Notes: generated by a model from the sequence alone, not told the origin. A stretch of DNA of 64,000 bases from Rhabdophis nuchalis (GCA_039707465.1 CM077644.1:199179962-199243961), one strand, 5' to 3'. Positions 31,010 through 42,142 are shown, numbered from the stretch's first letter. Numbers and translations are program-made.

Positions 31010-31478
31010 CAAGGTGCTTGTCACCATCTTTAAATCGCTCCATGGCACGGGGCCTAGTTATTTGCGGGACCATCTCCTGCCGCCTACCTCCCTCTGTCCG
31101 ATCCCCTCCCATAGGGAGGGCCTCCTCAGGGTACCATCCACCGGTCAATGCCGGCTAGTGGTGCCCAGGGGGAGGGCCTTCTCAGTGGCTGGGCCATCCC
31201 TCTGGAACGACCTATCCCCTGAACTTCGGACTATCACAGACCTTCCCCTCTTTCGCCGCTCACTTAAGACTTATCTTTTCCATAAAGCCGGTCTAGCTTA
31301 GCCAATGAGTAAATGTATTCTAGAATTTTAATTGGGATGTTTTAGCACAGGTTTTATAGTTTAATCTATTTTTAGTTATTCTGTATTTATTGTTATTTAT
31401 TGATTTAAATAAATAACACCGCCCTGGGTCCATTTCGATGGAGAAGGGTGGTTCTATAAATCGAAATAAATTAAATTA
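31010..31478 (+). mobile_element. L2/CR1-like LINE, 5'-truncated
   Basis: About 85 codons remain: VLVTIFKSLHGTGPSYLRDH, SHREGLLRVPSTGQCR, GRAFSVAGPSLWNDLSPEL, TDLPLFRRSLKTYLFH; then the 3' UTR with caccgccctgggtcc and an AAATTA tail. It is in opposite orientation to, and only ~140 bp from, the copy ending at 30868. Confidence 0.82.
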
Positions 31479-31479
31479 A

Positions 31480-31913
31480 ATTAATTATTCTCTTTATTGA
31501 AATAATTTTTAACAAAATAAAACTCATAAAAGAAAATAGAGATAATAAAGAAAAATAGTACATAGTGAAAGAATGAAAAAGGAAAGATTAGAAAGAGGTG
31601 GCTTCTGATATTCCTGATAGCAATTATAGATACATTATCTATAATTCTCTCTCCCACTCCACCCCACCATCTCTCACATCATCATCTTCTTTCCATAGTC
31701 TATCCGTCTGATCTTCAAGCTCATAAATCACAACTTCATTTTTTCTTTCTTCAGCAAAAGGTCCATAAGATGTTTCCTATCACTGATAATGGAGCTATTG
31801 ATCTTTCCCTAATCAAACAAGTTAATTTTGCTATCTTTGCTAATTCTGTTGTCTTTACCAACCATTTGTCCATTATGGGTATTTCAGAGTCTTTCCCTTT
31901 TGCATGTATAATA
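31480..31913. repeat. AT-rich repeat-like tract, unclassified
   Basis: Begins with A-rich sequence directly after the LINE tail, then TC-rich sequence and 'gttgtctttaccaaccatttgtc'. It has the look of a reversed LINE 3' region (L1-like), but no coding motif confirms this. Confidence 0.35.
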
Positions 31914-31921
31914 GTGTAACA

Positions 31922-32226
31922 CAGTGGTGGCTTCTTCACACTGGTTCGGCTGAACCAGTAGTTGTTTGGTTCGTTCAGACTGGTTCAGCTGAACCAGTAG
32001 TTGTTTGGCGGCCTGGGTTGCTGGAACTGGCAACAACCCAAGCCTCCCAGAAGACCAAACTGGTTCTCCCAGCAGCACCATAGGTGCTGCCATCTTGTTT
32101 TTTGCTTCTGCGCATGCACAGAACAATTTTATTGCATTGCACATGCGTACATAGCGCACATCAAGCACACACAGGCAGCACACTGATGAGCAAACCAGAC
32201 GCAGTGCCTGCCGGAACCCATCCGTG
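31922..32226. mobile_element. hAT-like MITE, family A subtype with internal duplication
   Basis: Starts CAGTGGTGGCTTCTTCACAC and ends GGAACCCATCCGTG. Flanks gtgtaaca (31914-31921) and gtctaaca (32227-32234) match at 7 of 8. The 'gactggttcagctgaaccagtagttgtttgg' segment is present twice in tandem near 31945-32010. Confidence 0.78.
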
Positions 32227-32234
32227 GTCTAACA

Positions 32235-33084
32235 GCAGTAATCGTATTGTAGAGTTATGGTAATAATGATACAAACTTGTTGATTAATAGAAACATTTGC
32301 TTTCTGTAACACACATATATTATGCCTTGTATTTGTAATGTATATGCTTGAATGCTGTGGATTCCTTTGTGCCCTGGGGCTGATTTCCTGCGGCCCTGTT
32401 ATTGGGGTCTGTAGATATCTGGCAAATGTCAAATCCTGTGATAAGATCTGAAATCTTCATATGCCACCTCTGCTTCCTTTAGGAAAAGAGACGATGCTTA
32501 GAGAATAGTTAGAGTTATATGACTTAAGGTTTGACTTGAAGTTTACAATGTTGATTTAGAATAGTTACAGTGATTTAGAATAATTAGAATATGAAGAACA
32601 AAGACCTTCTTGAAGATCAAAGATCTTTTCGTGTATAAGAAAGGACACTGCACCCTTGAGTTTTGTAGAACTTTCCTACCATGTCCCTTGCACATGTGTA
32701 TGGAGATTCTCACCCAGAACTTTAACTTTGATCAAAGAATAAAGTCTGTTTTCTTTGTTTTTCAAGCCTTCGTTTAAGTCTCTTGTTTGGCTCATTGTGA
32801 CTTGAACATTTTCTATGGGTCTCAATGTATTTTCAAACCTTACAGTATGTAAAAATAATCTTCTCTGGCTCTTTTCTAATTGACTGTCCATTAAACACAG
32901 CAAGAAATGTTCTGCTTTGAATTGAATGTTGATCTTTGTATCATTATGTACATTTAAACTCAGAATTTTTTTACAAGTTCAGCTACCCAAATTAGCTCAA
33001 CTTCAAGTTATTTAAAGCCTGTTCTTAGAATAGGTCAAATTTATTTAATCTTCGTTTTAATCATTGTAACTGTTTGTATTTATG
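32235..33084. other. Intergenic, no gene seen
   Basis: No exon or named repeat recognised. Short frames here lack motifs. Confidence 0.4.
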
Positions 33085-33178
33085 TGGATGTAATATTTAT
33101 TTTTATAGTTCCTGTGCACCGCCCTGAGTCCCATTTTGGGAGATCGAATAAACTAACTAACTAACTTACTAACTTCTA
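33085..33178 (+). mobile_element. 3' end of an L2/CR1-like LINE
   Basis: Only the 3' UTR: 'gttcctgtgcaccgccctgagtccc', 'gggagatcgaataaac' and an (AACT)n tail. Everything upstream is missing or unrecognisable. Confidence 0.7.
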
Positions 33179-33383
33179 TTTTAGGTCTAATACAAAATAT
33201 TAAATTCAGCTTATGATTGTAACAGATAAAGGAATTCTTTAATTAGTACGTAAACAAAGATCACGAATAGCTTCTTTTTTCAAAACATTGTCCATGTTTA
33301 TTCTTCTTTAGACAGACACTTAACTCCTCTGTTAGCCTTCATCTCAGTCAAGTCTCTACTACAAATTGCTCTATGGTTGTACT

Positions 33384-33499
33384 CAGGGGTGGGCTTCAAA
33401 AATTTCAGCAATGGGTTCTCTGCTGGCATGGCCATAGTGGGCGTGGCTTAGTTGGCCTCCTGCACCATGGTGTACATAACCCATAGCAGCCTACCTCTA
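33384..33499. mobile_element. Short hAT-like MITE, family A
   Basis: CAGGGGTGGGCTTCAAAAAT...GCAGCCTACCTCTA; flanks gttgtact (33376-33383) and gttgtaca (33500-33507) match at 7 of 8. At 116 bp it is the shortest copy; its left end matches the copy at 55003. Confidence 0.8.
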
Positions 33500-33592
33500 G
33501 TTGTACACAATCTGTATTGCAACCTCTTAGGCAGGGGTGCGCAATTTTTCCAAGGGGCCACATGAGAAACTGGGATTGGGGAGAGCTGAATC

Positions 33593-34082
33593 AATCATCT
33601 TTAAAGCGCTCCATGGCTCGGGGCCTAGTTATATGCGAGACCGTCTCCTTCCCCATACATCCCTTAGACCGATACGCTCCCACAGAGAGGGCCTTCTCAG
33701 GGTGCCGTCGGCCGGACAATGCGGACTGGCGACACCCAGGGGGAGAGCCTTCTCTGTGGCGGGCCCTGCCCTTTGGAACGACCTACCCCCTGAACTCCGG
33801 ACCATCACCGACCTCCGCCTCTTCCGCCAATGTCTAAAGACATACTTTTTTCATCAAGCCGGCCTAGCCTAACCTCCCATGGGGATTTTTAGAAAAGTTT
33901 TAAATTGGGTTTCAAATAATTGGTTTTAGCATAGGATTGGGATTATTTAATATATATTTTAAATTATTTATTCATTTTCTATTTTGTATATCTTTTCAAA
34001 TTTCCTGTGCGCCGCCCTGGGTCCTCTGTGGAGAAGGGCGGGATATAAATGTAATAAAATAAATAAATAAATAAAATAAATA
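33593..34082 (+). mobile_element. L2/CR1-like LINE, 5'-truncated
   Basis: Reads IIFKALHGSGPSYMRDRLL, IRSHREGLLRVPSAGQC, GRAFSVAGPALWNDLPPEL, TDLRLFRQCLKTYFFHQAGL, ending in a stop as expected for the true C-terminus, then the 3' UTR (gtgcgccgccctgggtcc) and an AAATA tail to 34082. Confidence 0.85.
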
Positions 34083-34314
34083 GGGCTGTGAAGGTGCACA
34101 AGCATATAAAACCTCTTGGGAAAGAGGTACTAAAATGTCCAAGTCTGCTCTTAAAGTCTTAATTCTATTGTGATTAGTCAGGTCTTCAAGCCATCTGATT
34201 TTAGGAGATCCCAGTATTCCATTTTGTAGAAGACATCCTGACCATCCTCCATTAAACAAATGTAATCATCAGGACCAGGAGCTGCCTGTGCTAGTTTAGC
34301 TGCAAGCTATTTTT

Positions 34315-34318
<4 letters not shown>

Positions 34319-34354
<36 letters not shown>
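34319..34354. repeat. (TG)n microsatellite
   Basis: About seventeen uninterrupted TG units. Confidence 0.95.
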
Positions 34355-34356
<2 letters not shown>

Positions 34357-34830
34357 ACAATCATTTCATCATATTATCTGATTTTTGTTCCATGTGACAG
34401 AACCTGCATCTGAATTTTCTACAGATTGAAAGCCTTGAACTTGTTTTAAAAAATATTTTTGGACTATAAGATAATATCATGTAAAGATAATACTTTAGTA
34501 AGAGTTCAGATGCCAGATTTATATTCTCGTGAGGTCAGTATAGATCCTGCATGTTTAAAATAATAAATCTGCCCACTCCCCATAAGGAGAATGTATAGAA
34601 TAACTCAATGAAAAATCATCTATACAACTGGGACCTGCATATTTTATTTAGAGAAGCATAGCTGGTGAAACCTGACAGATTAAGTGTTGTCTCCATGTTT
34701 CTGCCTTGAGATGACCTTGGGCTAATGTTGACACTGCGTAATATGAACACATCAATTACCCACACAGAAGGAAAAGTCTGCTGAAATCAGCCACTTGTAA
34801 AAGGCACTGGCAAAGGCAAAAGGGAGGAGG

Positions 34831-34836
<6 letters not shown>

Positions 34837-34898
<62 letters not shown>
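34837..34898. repeat. (GA)31 microsatellite
   Basis: A pure GA run of 62 bp, a likely length-polymorphic site. Confidence 0.97.
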
Positions 34899-34901
<3 letters not shown>

Positions 34902-35269
34902 TGTTCACCAGAATAGAAATATCCACTGTCATTCACATCACTAAATCATGTCCTTTCCTATGCACACCATTTAGTTGATTTGCCAGCAGTGACTCATTGG
35001 AAGGACTATGTGGTGAGAGGTCAGAAATTCACAGATTATTTGTTGCATTATATCATTCCCTTGAAGTCCTGTTCCAAACAAAACCTTGGTATTTGTGGCA
35101 TTGTTTCAGAATCTAGCCTTTCAATCACAAACTATAAAACCCACTGCTGTGAATAGAGGAACTGACAGAGGACATTTCATCCTTAGCTGATGTAATATTA
35201 AGAACTTCACTTGACTTCCAGTTCCAGACATCCTATTCTGTAATTGTTCATTTTGCATAAGAAGTAATT

Positions 35270-35289
35270 GGGGGGGGGGGGGGGGGGGG
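35270..35289. repeat. Poly-G run (20 G)
   Basis: Twenty consecutive G just upstream of a SINE; likely error-prone in sequencing. Confidence 0.92.
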
Positions 35290-35317
35290 AGGAAAACAAT
35301 TTAAGTTAAATTAAATT

Positions 35318-35552
35318 AGCTGGTTTGGTCTAATGGTTAAGGCACCAGGCTAGAAAACCTGAGACTGTGAGTTCTAGTCTTATCTGAGCCATGAAAGCAG
35401 CTGGGTGACTGAACTAGTCACTCTCTCTTAGCCCAACCCACCTCACGAGGTTGTTGTGGGAAAAATAGGAGCAGAAAGGTGTTTTGTGTATGTCTGCTGC
35501 CTTGACTTATAAAAAAGTAATAAAAAGTGGGATATCAATAAAATAAATAAAT
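35318..35552 (+). mobile_element. tRNA-derived SINE, near complete
   Basis: The head has an A-box-like tggtctaatggttaagg and a B-box-like gagttctagtc (35370-35379), typical internal RNA polymerase III promoter elements. The body contains 'gtcactctctcttagccca', 'cctcacgaggttgttgtggg' and 'gctgccttgacttataaa', ending in an (AAAT)n tail. It is the best preserved of about six copies and does not itself fold as an intact tRNA gene. Confidence 0.85.
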
Positions 35553-35769
35553 GGAGGAGGGGCTGACATCGCAACATCACAACCTGTGATCTTGGAGCTC
35601 CAAGATCGCAGTCGATATTTCTGCCACTGGATGGTCCATCTGGATCTAAACTGTCCTGCAGAGATAGTGATTGAGAAGAGTCCTCCTGCTGATCTCAGGG
35701 ACACTGCAAAGTCCCTGAAAGATCCAGGAAATAGGTCTTATCTTCGGCCTTCTCGAAACCTGAGGAGGG

Positions 35770-36112
35770 CAAAAACGGCTCTTTTTCCGACTTCCAATGG
35801 GCCTGATAGGTCTGTTTTTTGCCCTCTCCAGACTGCAGATGCTTTCTAGGAGCCTGAGGAGGGCGAAAAACCTCCCAACTGGCAAACAGAAGTTCAGGAA
35901 TGGACTTCCAGTTTGTGCATTGGGCAGATTTTTGCCCTCCAGAGACTTCAGGAGGCTCCGGAGGGCGAAAAATAGCTGGAAATCAAGGCTGAAAATCAGC
36001 TGGCTAGCATGCATGCACACTGGAGCTGACAGGGTAACACCTCTTGTGCCCTCAGAAATGGCTCCATGTGCCACCTGTACCACGCATGCCATAGGTTCGC
36101 CATCACGTCTCT
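35770..36112. repeat. GC-rich interspersed repeat (probable non-autonomous DNA element)
   Basis: Repeated 'ggcctgaggagggcaaaaa' type blocks (35757, 35852, 35960) and the terminal 'accacgcatgccataggttcgccatcac', which I recall as the end of a squamate hAT-like repeat. The other end and any target duplication are not clear. The 113- and 148-codon frames here follow the repeat and are not genes. Confidence 0.5.
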
Positions 36113-36263
36113 ATGCAAATCTACCCCCCAAAAAGTAAACCTTTCTTCCCACATATGCATATTCTGATCCCTAAAAATTGGCTTGCATTCTCTGCACTTG
36201 TTATTTGCATCATGGAAAAATCCTTATTGAACTGAAGCTACCAGAAGCTTTTTCTTCCTGCAA

Positions 36264-36593
36264 ATGACAGATAACTTCTTCAGAGGGAACCTTTTGAAGC
36301 AATATAGCCTCTCTGCAGGATTTAAAACTTTAGAAGATCAAGGTTTTAAATTATACAAGGAACCCTTCATGGCTAGAGAAAACTCCTCACTGCAGAAAGT
36401 ATTTTCAGCAAAAAGCCACATTGAAATTCCTATTGCATCTTTATACCAGTTAATATCCAAAGAGAAGATAATAATAACAACAACAGGATTAAACAAAGTC
36501 AGAATATCCTTAGACAAGAAAGATGTATGGAATATACAAAACCAGGTCAGTACTTGTGATAATGTAAATATAAAATATAAAAATATTTATTGA
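36264..36593 (+). other. Unrecognised 109-codon open frame
   Basis: ATG-started frame with unbiased composition: NLLKQYSLSAGFKTLEDQGF, then SAKSHIEIPIASLYQLISK and TTTGLNKVRISLDKKDVW. It is not low complexity and not a visible repeat, unlike most frames in this window. I see no domain, no good Kozak context or intron-exon border, and no neighbour linking it to a function. It could be part of an unknown repeat ORF or chance. Confidence 0.25.
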
Positions 36594-36949
36594 CTTTAAA
36601 ATATTCAGGCATCTTGAGATATTTCCATGTAGCACGTTTCATTCAAAATGACTAGAGTAAAATGTGACTGCATATCTTGTCTCTGAAGTGTCCCTTTATC
36701 CCAAAGTATTAGAATCTGAAGCACAAAAAAATCACTGGAGAACTACCTCCACAGTTATAAAAACATAATTATTCAGAAACAGGTTAGCAGTGTATTAGCA
36801 GTGGCACAATATATCTCATCAGAAATATACACATTTCTTTCATATGTGACAAAAAGATTCATTTGGGAAGGTTTTTGTTCGTATGGAAATAGAATACCAG
36901 CATTTGGAAGGAAGAACTGTTCAGCAGGAAAGGTCATGGTTTTCATATA

Positions 36950-37211
36950 TATATTTGCAAAAAAGGGGGGGCATGCAGAGGCTTTGGGAGGCTTGTAGAG
37001 TGCTCCTAGGGGCTTGGGGGTGTGTGTGGCAAAAATGAATAAAAATGACCCTTCCCAGCCCCCACGCGCACTTTGCAAGCCTCCCAAATCCTCTTCATGT
37101 CCATTTTTGCAAGGGGGGGGTGGATTTTCAGTAGGGCAAAAATGCTGTATTTTAGTGTATAAGACACACCCAAATTTTCACAAAAAGGCACATCTTGTAC
37201 TCTGAAAAATA
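36950..37211. mobile_element. Interspersed element related to the one at 55567 (family E), partial
   Basis: Shares 'gcatgcagaggctttgggaggcttgtagagtgctc' type sequence and the 'gtataagac' terminal motif with 55567-56044. The right end near 37211 has 'cttgtactctgaaaaat'. The left end is not defined. Confidence 0.6.
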
Positions 37212-37260
37212 CTGTGTGTGTGTGTGTGTGTGTGCACGCATGCATGCACATATGTATGTA

Positions 37261-37805
37261 CACTATATTGCAAAAAGTATTTGCTCACCCATCCAAATAA
37301 TCAATCAGGTGTTCCAATCACATCCATGGCCACAGGTGTATAAAATCAAGTACCTAGGCATGCAGACTGTTTTTACAAACATTTGTGAAAGAATGGGTCA
37401 CTCTCAGGAGCTCAGCATGGAACTGTGATAGGATGCCACCTGTGCAACTAATCCAGTCATGAAATTTCCTTGCTCCTAAATATTCCACAGTCAACTGTCA
37501 GCTGTATTATAAGAACGTGGAAGTGTTTGGAAATAACAGCAACTCAGCCATGAAGTGGTAAGCCACGTAAACTTACGGAGCGGGGTCAGCGGATGCTGAG
37601 GCGCATAGTGCGAAGAGGTCGCCAATGTTCTGCAGAGTCAATCGCTACAGACCTCCAAACTTCATGTGGCCTTCAAATTAGCTCAAGAATAGTGCATAGT
37701 GGACCGACGTCATATTGAACCCTATGGATTAGGAATGGGATGTCACTTACTGTAAGTTCATATGCGAGTAAAGGCAGGTGAGCAAATACTTTTGGCAATA
37801 TAGTG
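37261..37805 (+). mobile_element. Tc1-like DNA transposon with a large internal deletion
   Basis: Termini CACTATATTGCAAAAAGTAT and the complement ATACTTTTGGCAATATAGTG are inverted repeats, each bordered by TA (37259-37260, 37806-37807), the Tc1/mariner target duplication. The left ~400 bp corresponds to the N-terminal DNA-binding part of a Tc1 transposase, starting at ATG 37393 (MGHSQELS), then frameshifted (a short loss before 'ggaactgtgatagg'). The central catalytic region is missing; around 37690 sequence jumps to the right end. I recognise the sequence as very close to an abundant teleost Tc1 family, so horizontal acquisition is plausible. Confidence 0.9.
37393..37690 (+). pseudogene. Truncated Tc1 transposase (N-terminal helix-turn-helix region)
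   Basis: After the frameshift the frame reads GTVIGCHLCN, SLLNIPQSTVSCIIRTWKC and, after a further break, TERGQRMLRRIVRRGRQCS-like sequence with ATDLQTSCGLQISSRIVH. These are the paired-type helix-turn-helix pieces of Tc1 transposase. The DDE domain is deleted, so the copy cannot move on its own. Confidence 0.82.
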
Positions 37806-37818
37806 TATGTATGTATCT

Positions 37819-37824
37819 GTGTGT

Positions 37825-37864
<40 letters not shown>
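37819..37864. repeat. (CT)n microsatellite
   Basis: CT repeats interrupted once by 'ta', directly after the Tc1 element. Confidence 0.9.
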
Positions 37865-37865
<1 letters not shown>

Positions 37866-37869
37866 ACCT

Positions 37870-39180
37870 TAGAGCTTCCTGTTCCTGTATAAGGGCAGGT
37901 ATCCTGATTGGTTCTCAGACTCCATGGGGCCATGCAAGGGTAATTTTACAGGTTGTCTGGAGTCCCAGGCTTGGTTGAATCTTGCTGGGTGATGATGTAA
38001 TGAAGAAGGTTGTATTATGAAAGGTGTTGGGCAATTTTTATTATAGCTTAATGGCTTTTTCCTGGTTTGGATCTTGAGTGATAGCTAATCCTATCATGTC
38101 CTGAGGTTGAAGGTCTTTTGTTTTGTAGATAAGCTGGCCCAGCCTTTTGTCTTGTAGATAGATTGCCACCAAACTATCTGCTGGGGGAGCAGGGAGCTGA
38201 GGCTCTGTGTTTATGTCTTTAGAAACATGTTTCTCCTTTAGGGAAAATATAATATTTTGCCTTTTTAATATTAACTAGAATATTTCATTTTTCTGGAGAG
38301 GGTTGGGTGCTAACTTTCTACAAAACTCTGAAAAAAATAATAAGTAGGTAGCATGTTAAAGCTTCTTTCTACAGTTTTGACACATTTCCCCAAGGCCAAG
38401 CACTGAAGTGAAGAAACGTTATTTATTGACAGGAGATGAATTACACATGAATTATATACATTGCACAGGGAGTTTTGTTTAGTGACTGCTTCAGACAACA
38501 ACCATTCGCAGTCACAATGCTGATGAAAAGGTAAGTTTGCAATCAATGTCCACATTTATGCCATTCAGTGTATCTCTCAGTGACATGCTTGCAATTGCAG
38601 GCAGCACAAGTTGTCCTGTGCCTGACCCATTTTTTCTCCCCCATCCCCAACGGAGAGATTGCTTAAACAAGTTACAGTATCTATTCCTGAGCTGCTTTTC
38701 CCAGCAGCAGCACTGCCTATAAAAAGAGCTAACCGCAAGTTAACAAGTTCAGCTCTGTGACCTTAATTAGTTGATTGGAATACTCTGCTGACTGACAAGC
38801 TGCTGCTTGCAATTGACCAGACCCTAATCAGTTTCACGTTAAAGGCTTTTGTTTGCTTCCTAAGCAGCTGAGGACTCAGAGCTGCCAGCTGCTAAGTAAA
38901 CAACCAGCACTACCGCGTTGCTTTTGGTGTACATTCCCCACTATGTACCTGCTTACTCTCTTGTAATGTCATCTGCTCTGAGGAATATAAATACAAATGC
39001 TAATTCCTTGCTTGCTCATTGTCCCAGCGCAGAGGTAAACATTCCTAGGGAATGCATTAAGAAAAGGGGCTATAGGATTTGTCCTCTTATCCTGCTTCCT
39101 TGTGAATCAAGCTCTGGAAAGCTTTCCTGCCATTTGGGGTAGTGGCCTTCTGATGCTGCAAACTAAAGGAAAGCTGAAGA
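37870..39180. other. Intergenic, no gene seen
   Basis: Nothing recognised, except a possible fragment of the 3261-type MITE at about 38455-38535 ('tttagtgactgcttcagacaacaacc', 'gcagtcacaatgctgatgaaaag'). Confidence 0.4.
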
Positions 39181-39325
39181 GCCTCTTTGGCTTACTGGTT
39201 AAGGTTCTGATTTTTAAACTAGGAGAGTCTGAGTTCTAGTTCCAGCTTAGGCATGAAAGCTGGCTGGGTGATCTCAGTCACTCTCTCTTAGCCCAGCCCA
39301 TCTCATAGGATTGTTGCCTTGGGAC
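39181..39325 (+). mobile_element. tRNA-derived SINE, 5' part, interrupted
   Basis: Head 'ggcttactggttaagg', B-box-like 'gagttctagttcc' and body 'cagtcactctctcttagcccagcccatctcataggattgttg' match 35318-35552. It stops where a family C MITE begins; SINE-like sequence ('ggggaaataggctgagaaaggagtac') resumes near 39388. Confidence 0.75.
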
Positions 39326-39575
39326 AGGTGTGTCAAACTCTCAGTGTCATGGAGGGGTCACATGATATATCAGGACTGCTTTGGGGGAAATAGGCTGAGA
39401 AAGGAGTACTATGTATATTCACTGATTTGAATTATAGATCAGGCCTGTAAAACTGGCAGCTGGCGGCCAGATATGTCACATGCAGACCAAACCCACCTTG
39501 GCTCCACAAAGGCAAAAATAAAGTCACGATATGTCACAATCCAGCCCATGACATGATCGAGTTGGACACCCGTAC
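39326..39575. mobile_element. Family C hAT-like MITE material mixed with SINE 3' part
   Basis: Left 'acaggtgtgtcaaactctcag' and right 'gagttggacacccgtac' are family C ends. Between them 39388-39440 looks like SINE body and 39440-39560 like a second family C interior. The order suggests nested insertions that I could not resolve fully. Confidence 0.5.
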
Positions 39576-39841
39576 ATTAGATCATAAGTAAATCATAATC
39601 AAAGTCATGGTTACATGATTTTTCATTCAGTGATCACTTCACTGGTCCTGATATCAATTATGGTTGCTAAACAAGAACTACCTGCATTGCTAAATCATCA
39701 TCATTCCTTAAACTATAAGACAGGTAGACACCAATATTCTCTCTATAAGACTGCAAAAATAGCAAAATAGTGATCATGACAGCATGACAAAAGCCATGTC
39801 CCCATTCCACAGGAATGCAAAGAAAGTAGAACCTGTTGTTC

Positions 39842-40135
39842 TTGCCATCTTGCCTTTTTTTGAACCCCTTCCCCACCGTCACTGCTGGGTACAGTCTAAC
39901 TTGAACTGAGTTATTGCTATTAGTTTACCCTTGTAGTTCTAAATAGCAAGACTTAAGTAAATACTTCTTAATTCAAGCTTTTAATTGCCATCTTGCCTTT
40001 TTTTGAACCCCTTCCCCCCCTTCCCCACCGTCACTGCTGGGTACAGTCTAACTTGTACTGAGTTATTGCTATTACTTTACCCTTGTGGTAGTTCTAAATA
40101 GCAACACTTAAGTAAATACTTCTTAATTCAAGCTA
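39842..40135. repeat. Tandem duplication of a ~140-bp segment
   Basis: Copy 1 39842-39980 and copy 2 39985-40135 start ttgccatcttgcctttttttg and end cttaattcaagct. Copy 2 has an extra 'cccccctt' and 'ggt' and about three substitutions. Recent, low divergence. Confidence 0.95.
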
Positions 40136-40230
40136 TTTGAGGGGGGGAGAGACAAAAACATGCCAGGAGTTGTAAACATCTGGGAATTCTGATCTTTGGC
40201 AATTCCAAAACGACACCTAAATTTGAGAGT

Positions 40231-40363
<133 letters not shown>

Positions 40364-40430
40364 TTATTTATATCCCGCTCTCTCTCCCCGAGGGGACTCG
40401 AGGCGGGGCACAGGGTATTAAAAGAGTTGA
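40364..40430 (-). mobile_element. 3' end of an L2/CR1-like LINE, reversed
   Basis: The complement of 'atatcccgctctctctccccgaggggactcgaggcggggcacagg' is the family 3' UTR, and the (ATT)n tract beside it is its tail on the minus strand. Only ~65 bp of element remain. Confidence 0.75.
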
Positions 40431-40819
40431 TAACAATGTCCCATATTAATCTGGCTTTCTTCCTTTGGCATCAATCTGAGGCATTTAAAGTTAATATGAA
40501 TGGCAAGGTCAGGATTTAGCAGATTGTTTTGCCTCTTGCAAAAACAGAAAAGAAAAAAATGTGGAGCGCAAATCTCTGATGCAGTCATTTGTTGTTAAGC
40601 AGCTGAAATAGGTCATAGCGCCTAGAGCAGCCAGTAAACTTTTAAAGCTGCATTAGCTTTTACATCAGCCACATTACATGCTGGGGTAGACAAAAAGCTT
40701 TTACGCACGTTTCCACTATGTACATCCAAGATAGTGAAGTTATACTGTAGATTCAAAGTACAATACAAAAATATTTTACGTTGTAAACATTACAAGGAAA
40801 TGTTAATATATACCATTTA

Positions 40820-40880
40820 AAACCGCCCCAAGTCCCTTCAGGGAGAGGGAGCGGTATACAATTTAAAAAAAAAAAAAGTA
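40820..40880 (+). mobile_element. 3' end of an L2/CR1-like LINE
   Basis: 'accgccccaagtcccttcag' and 'gggagcggtatacaattt' followed by an A-run; no coding part remains. Confidence 0.6.
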
Positions 40881-41106
40881 GGTAGCATTCAAAATTTTGA
40901 AAATTGAGGGATGGGACTCCTTTATTTGTATTTATTTTATTTAGGAAGTTGGGCACGTTGTGTCAATATAGGTTAATGCAGTCTTTCTCAAACTTGAACT
41001 GAAATTCTCAGAGCTCACTGACAAATTGAGAAGTAAAAAGATGATATATAAGAAATGGAAAGAAGGGCGTATAACTATAGTACATGGTTGTGGCCACGGT
41101 CCAGTG

Positions 41107-41242
41107 CAAGGTTGTCAAACTCCCAGCCTATGGGCTTGATGCATCACATGCTGGCTACACTCATGCCTGGTTTAATGAAAGGGGGGAAAAGTTGTGATAC
41201 ATCATGTGATGTCACCGTGATGGCGTTCATTTGACACCCCTG
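41107..41242. mobile_element. hAT-like MITE, family C
   Basis: Left 'caaggttgtcaaactcccag', right 'catttgacacccctg'. Flanking 8-mers gtccagtg and atctagtg match only at 5 of 8, so target duplication is doubtful. Confidence 0.65.
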
Positions 41243-41661
41243 ATCTAGTGTTTGGCTGACTGGAGAATTCTGGGAGTTGAAACCTACCCATTTTAAAGTT
41301 GCCATGGTTGAGGACCAATGTAATAGTGCTTTTAGTATTTGTGGCTTTGCAATACAACAAGCCAAGACCTTAATTGGTACAATAATAATTCTGATTGAAT
41401 GCTGATAGGAAAATAATTCCATCATTTTCAGATGACATCATCCCATTTATTTTTTTTAAATGAAGGGGAAGAGGAGCAAAGCAGGAAAAATTCTTGAGTT
41501 ACCGTACTCTGATTCAAAAAAACTCCTCCAGGTTTGTTTTCTTTAAACATTTGACTTGGCGTAAAAACACTTATCTTCTTGAGTTAATGAACATTGGAAT
41601 GCTAATATAAAAGTAAATCAGCAATAATTACTGAATACCCTAATAATGTTATATCCTTGAC

Positions 41662-41797
41662 CAGGGCTGTCAAACTGGTGGCCCACAGGCCAAATGCGTC
41701 ATGTGCAGACCATGCCCATCCCAGCTCCCTAAAGGGAAAAAATGTTGTATTATGTTACATGATGGCAACATGATGGCAGCAGTGAGTTTGACACCTG
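41662..41797. mobile_element. hAT-like MITE, family C
   Basis: CAGGGCTGTCAAACTGGTGG...GTGAGTTTGACACCTG. Ends are clear but the 8-bp flanks (tccttgac, tgccctag) do not match. Confidence 0.7.
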
Positions 41798-41807
41798 TGC
41801 CCTAGAC

Positions 41808-42128
41808 CAGGGGTCCCCAACCTTTTTTGCACCAGGGACCGGTTTCATTTTAAAGAAAATTCCGTGGACCGGCCGGTGTAAAGGGGGTGTGGGGGGAGGG
41901 GGAACAGGCGGCGCATGCGCACGCGGAGGGGGGTGAGTCAGCTCACTCGCCCCTCTAGGGCCCCCAACGGCATGAGCGGCCCCACCTGCACTCTCCCTCC
42001 CCCCCCGGTGCGTGCTCTGCCCAGAGGGCTGCCCTGTCCTCCCTCTTCCTCCTCTCCGGCCCTGCGGCCCGGTTCCTATCAAGCCACGGACCGGCACTGG
42101 TCCGCGGACCGGGGGTTGGGGACCCCTG
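41808..42128. mobile_element. hAT-like MITE, family D (GC-rich)
   Basis: CAGGGGTCCCCAACCTTTTT...GGGGGTTGGGGACCCCTG; flanks ccctagac (41800-41807) and ccctagat (42129-42136) match at 7 of 8. The GC-rich interior with 'gcggaccgg' explains the proline/arginine-rich frames, which are not genes. Confidence 0.88.
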
Positions 42129-42142
42129 CCCTAGATTACCCT

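Noticed and set aside
35318..35400. Functional tRNA gene
   Set aside because: A- and B-box-like sequences are present, but the cloverleaf is not intact and the element has a SINE body and A-rich tail repeated elsewhere in the window.
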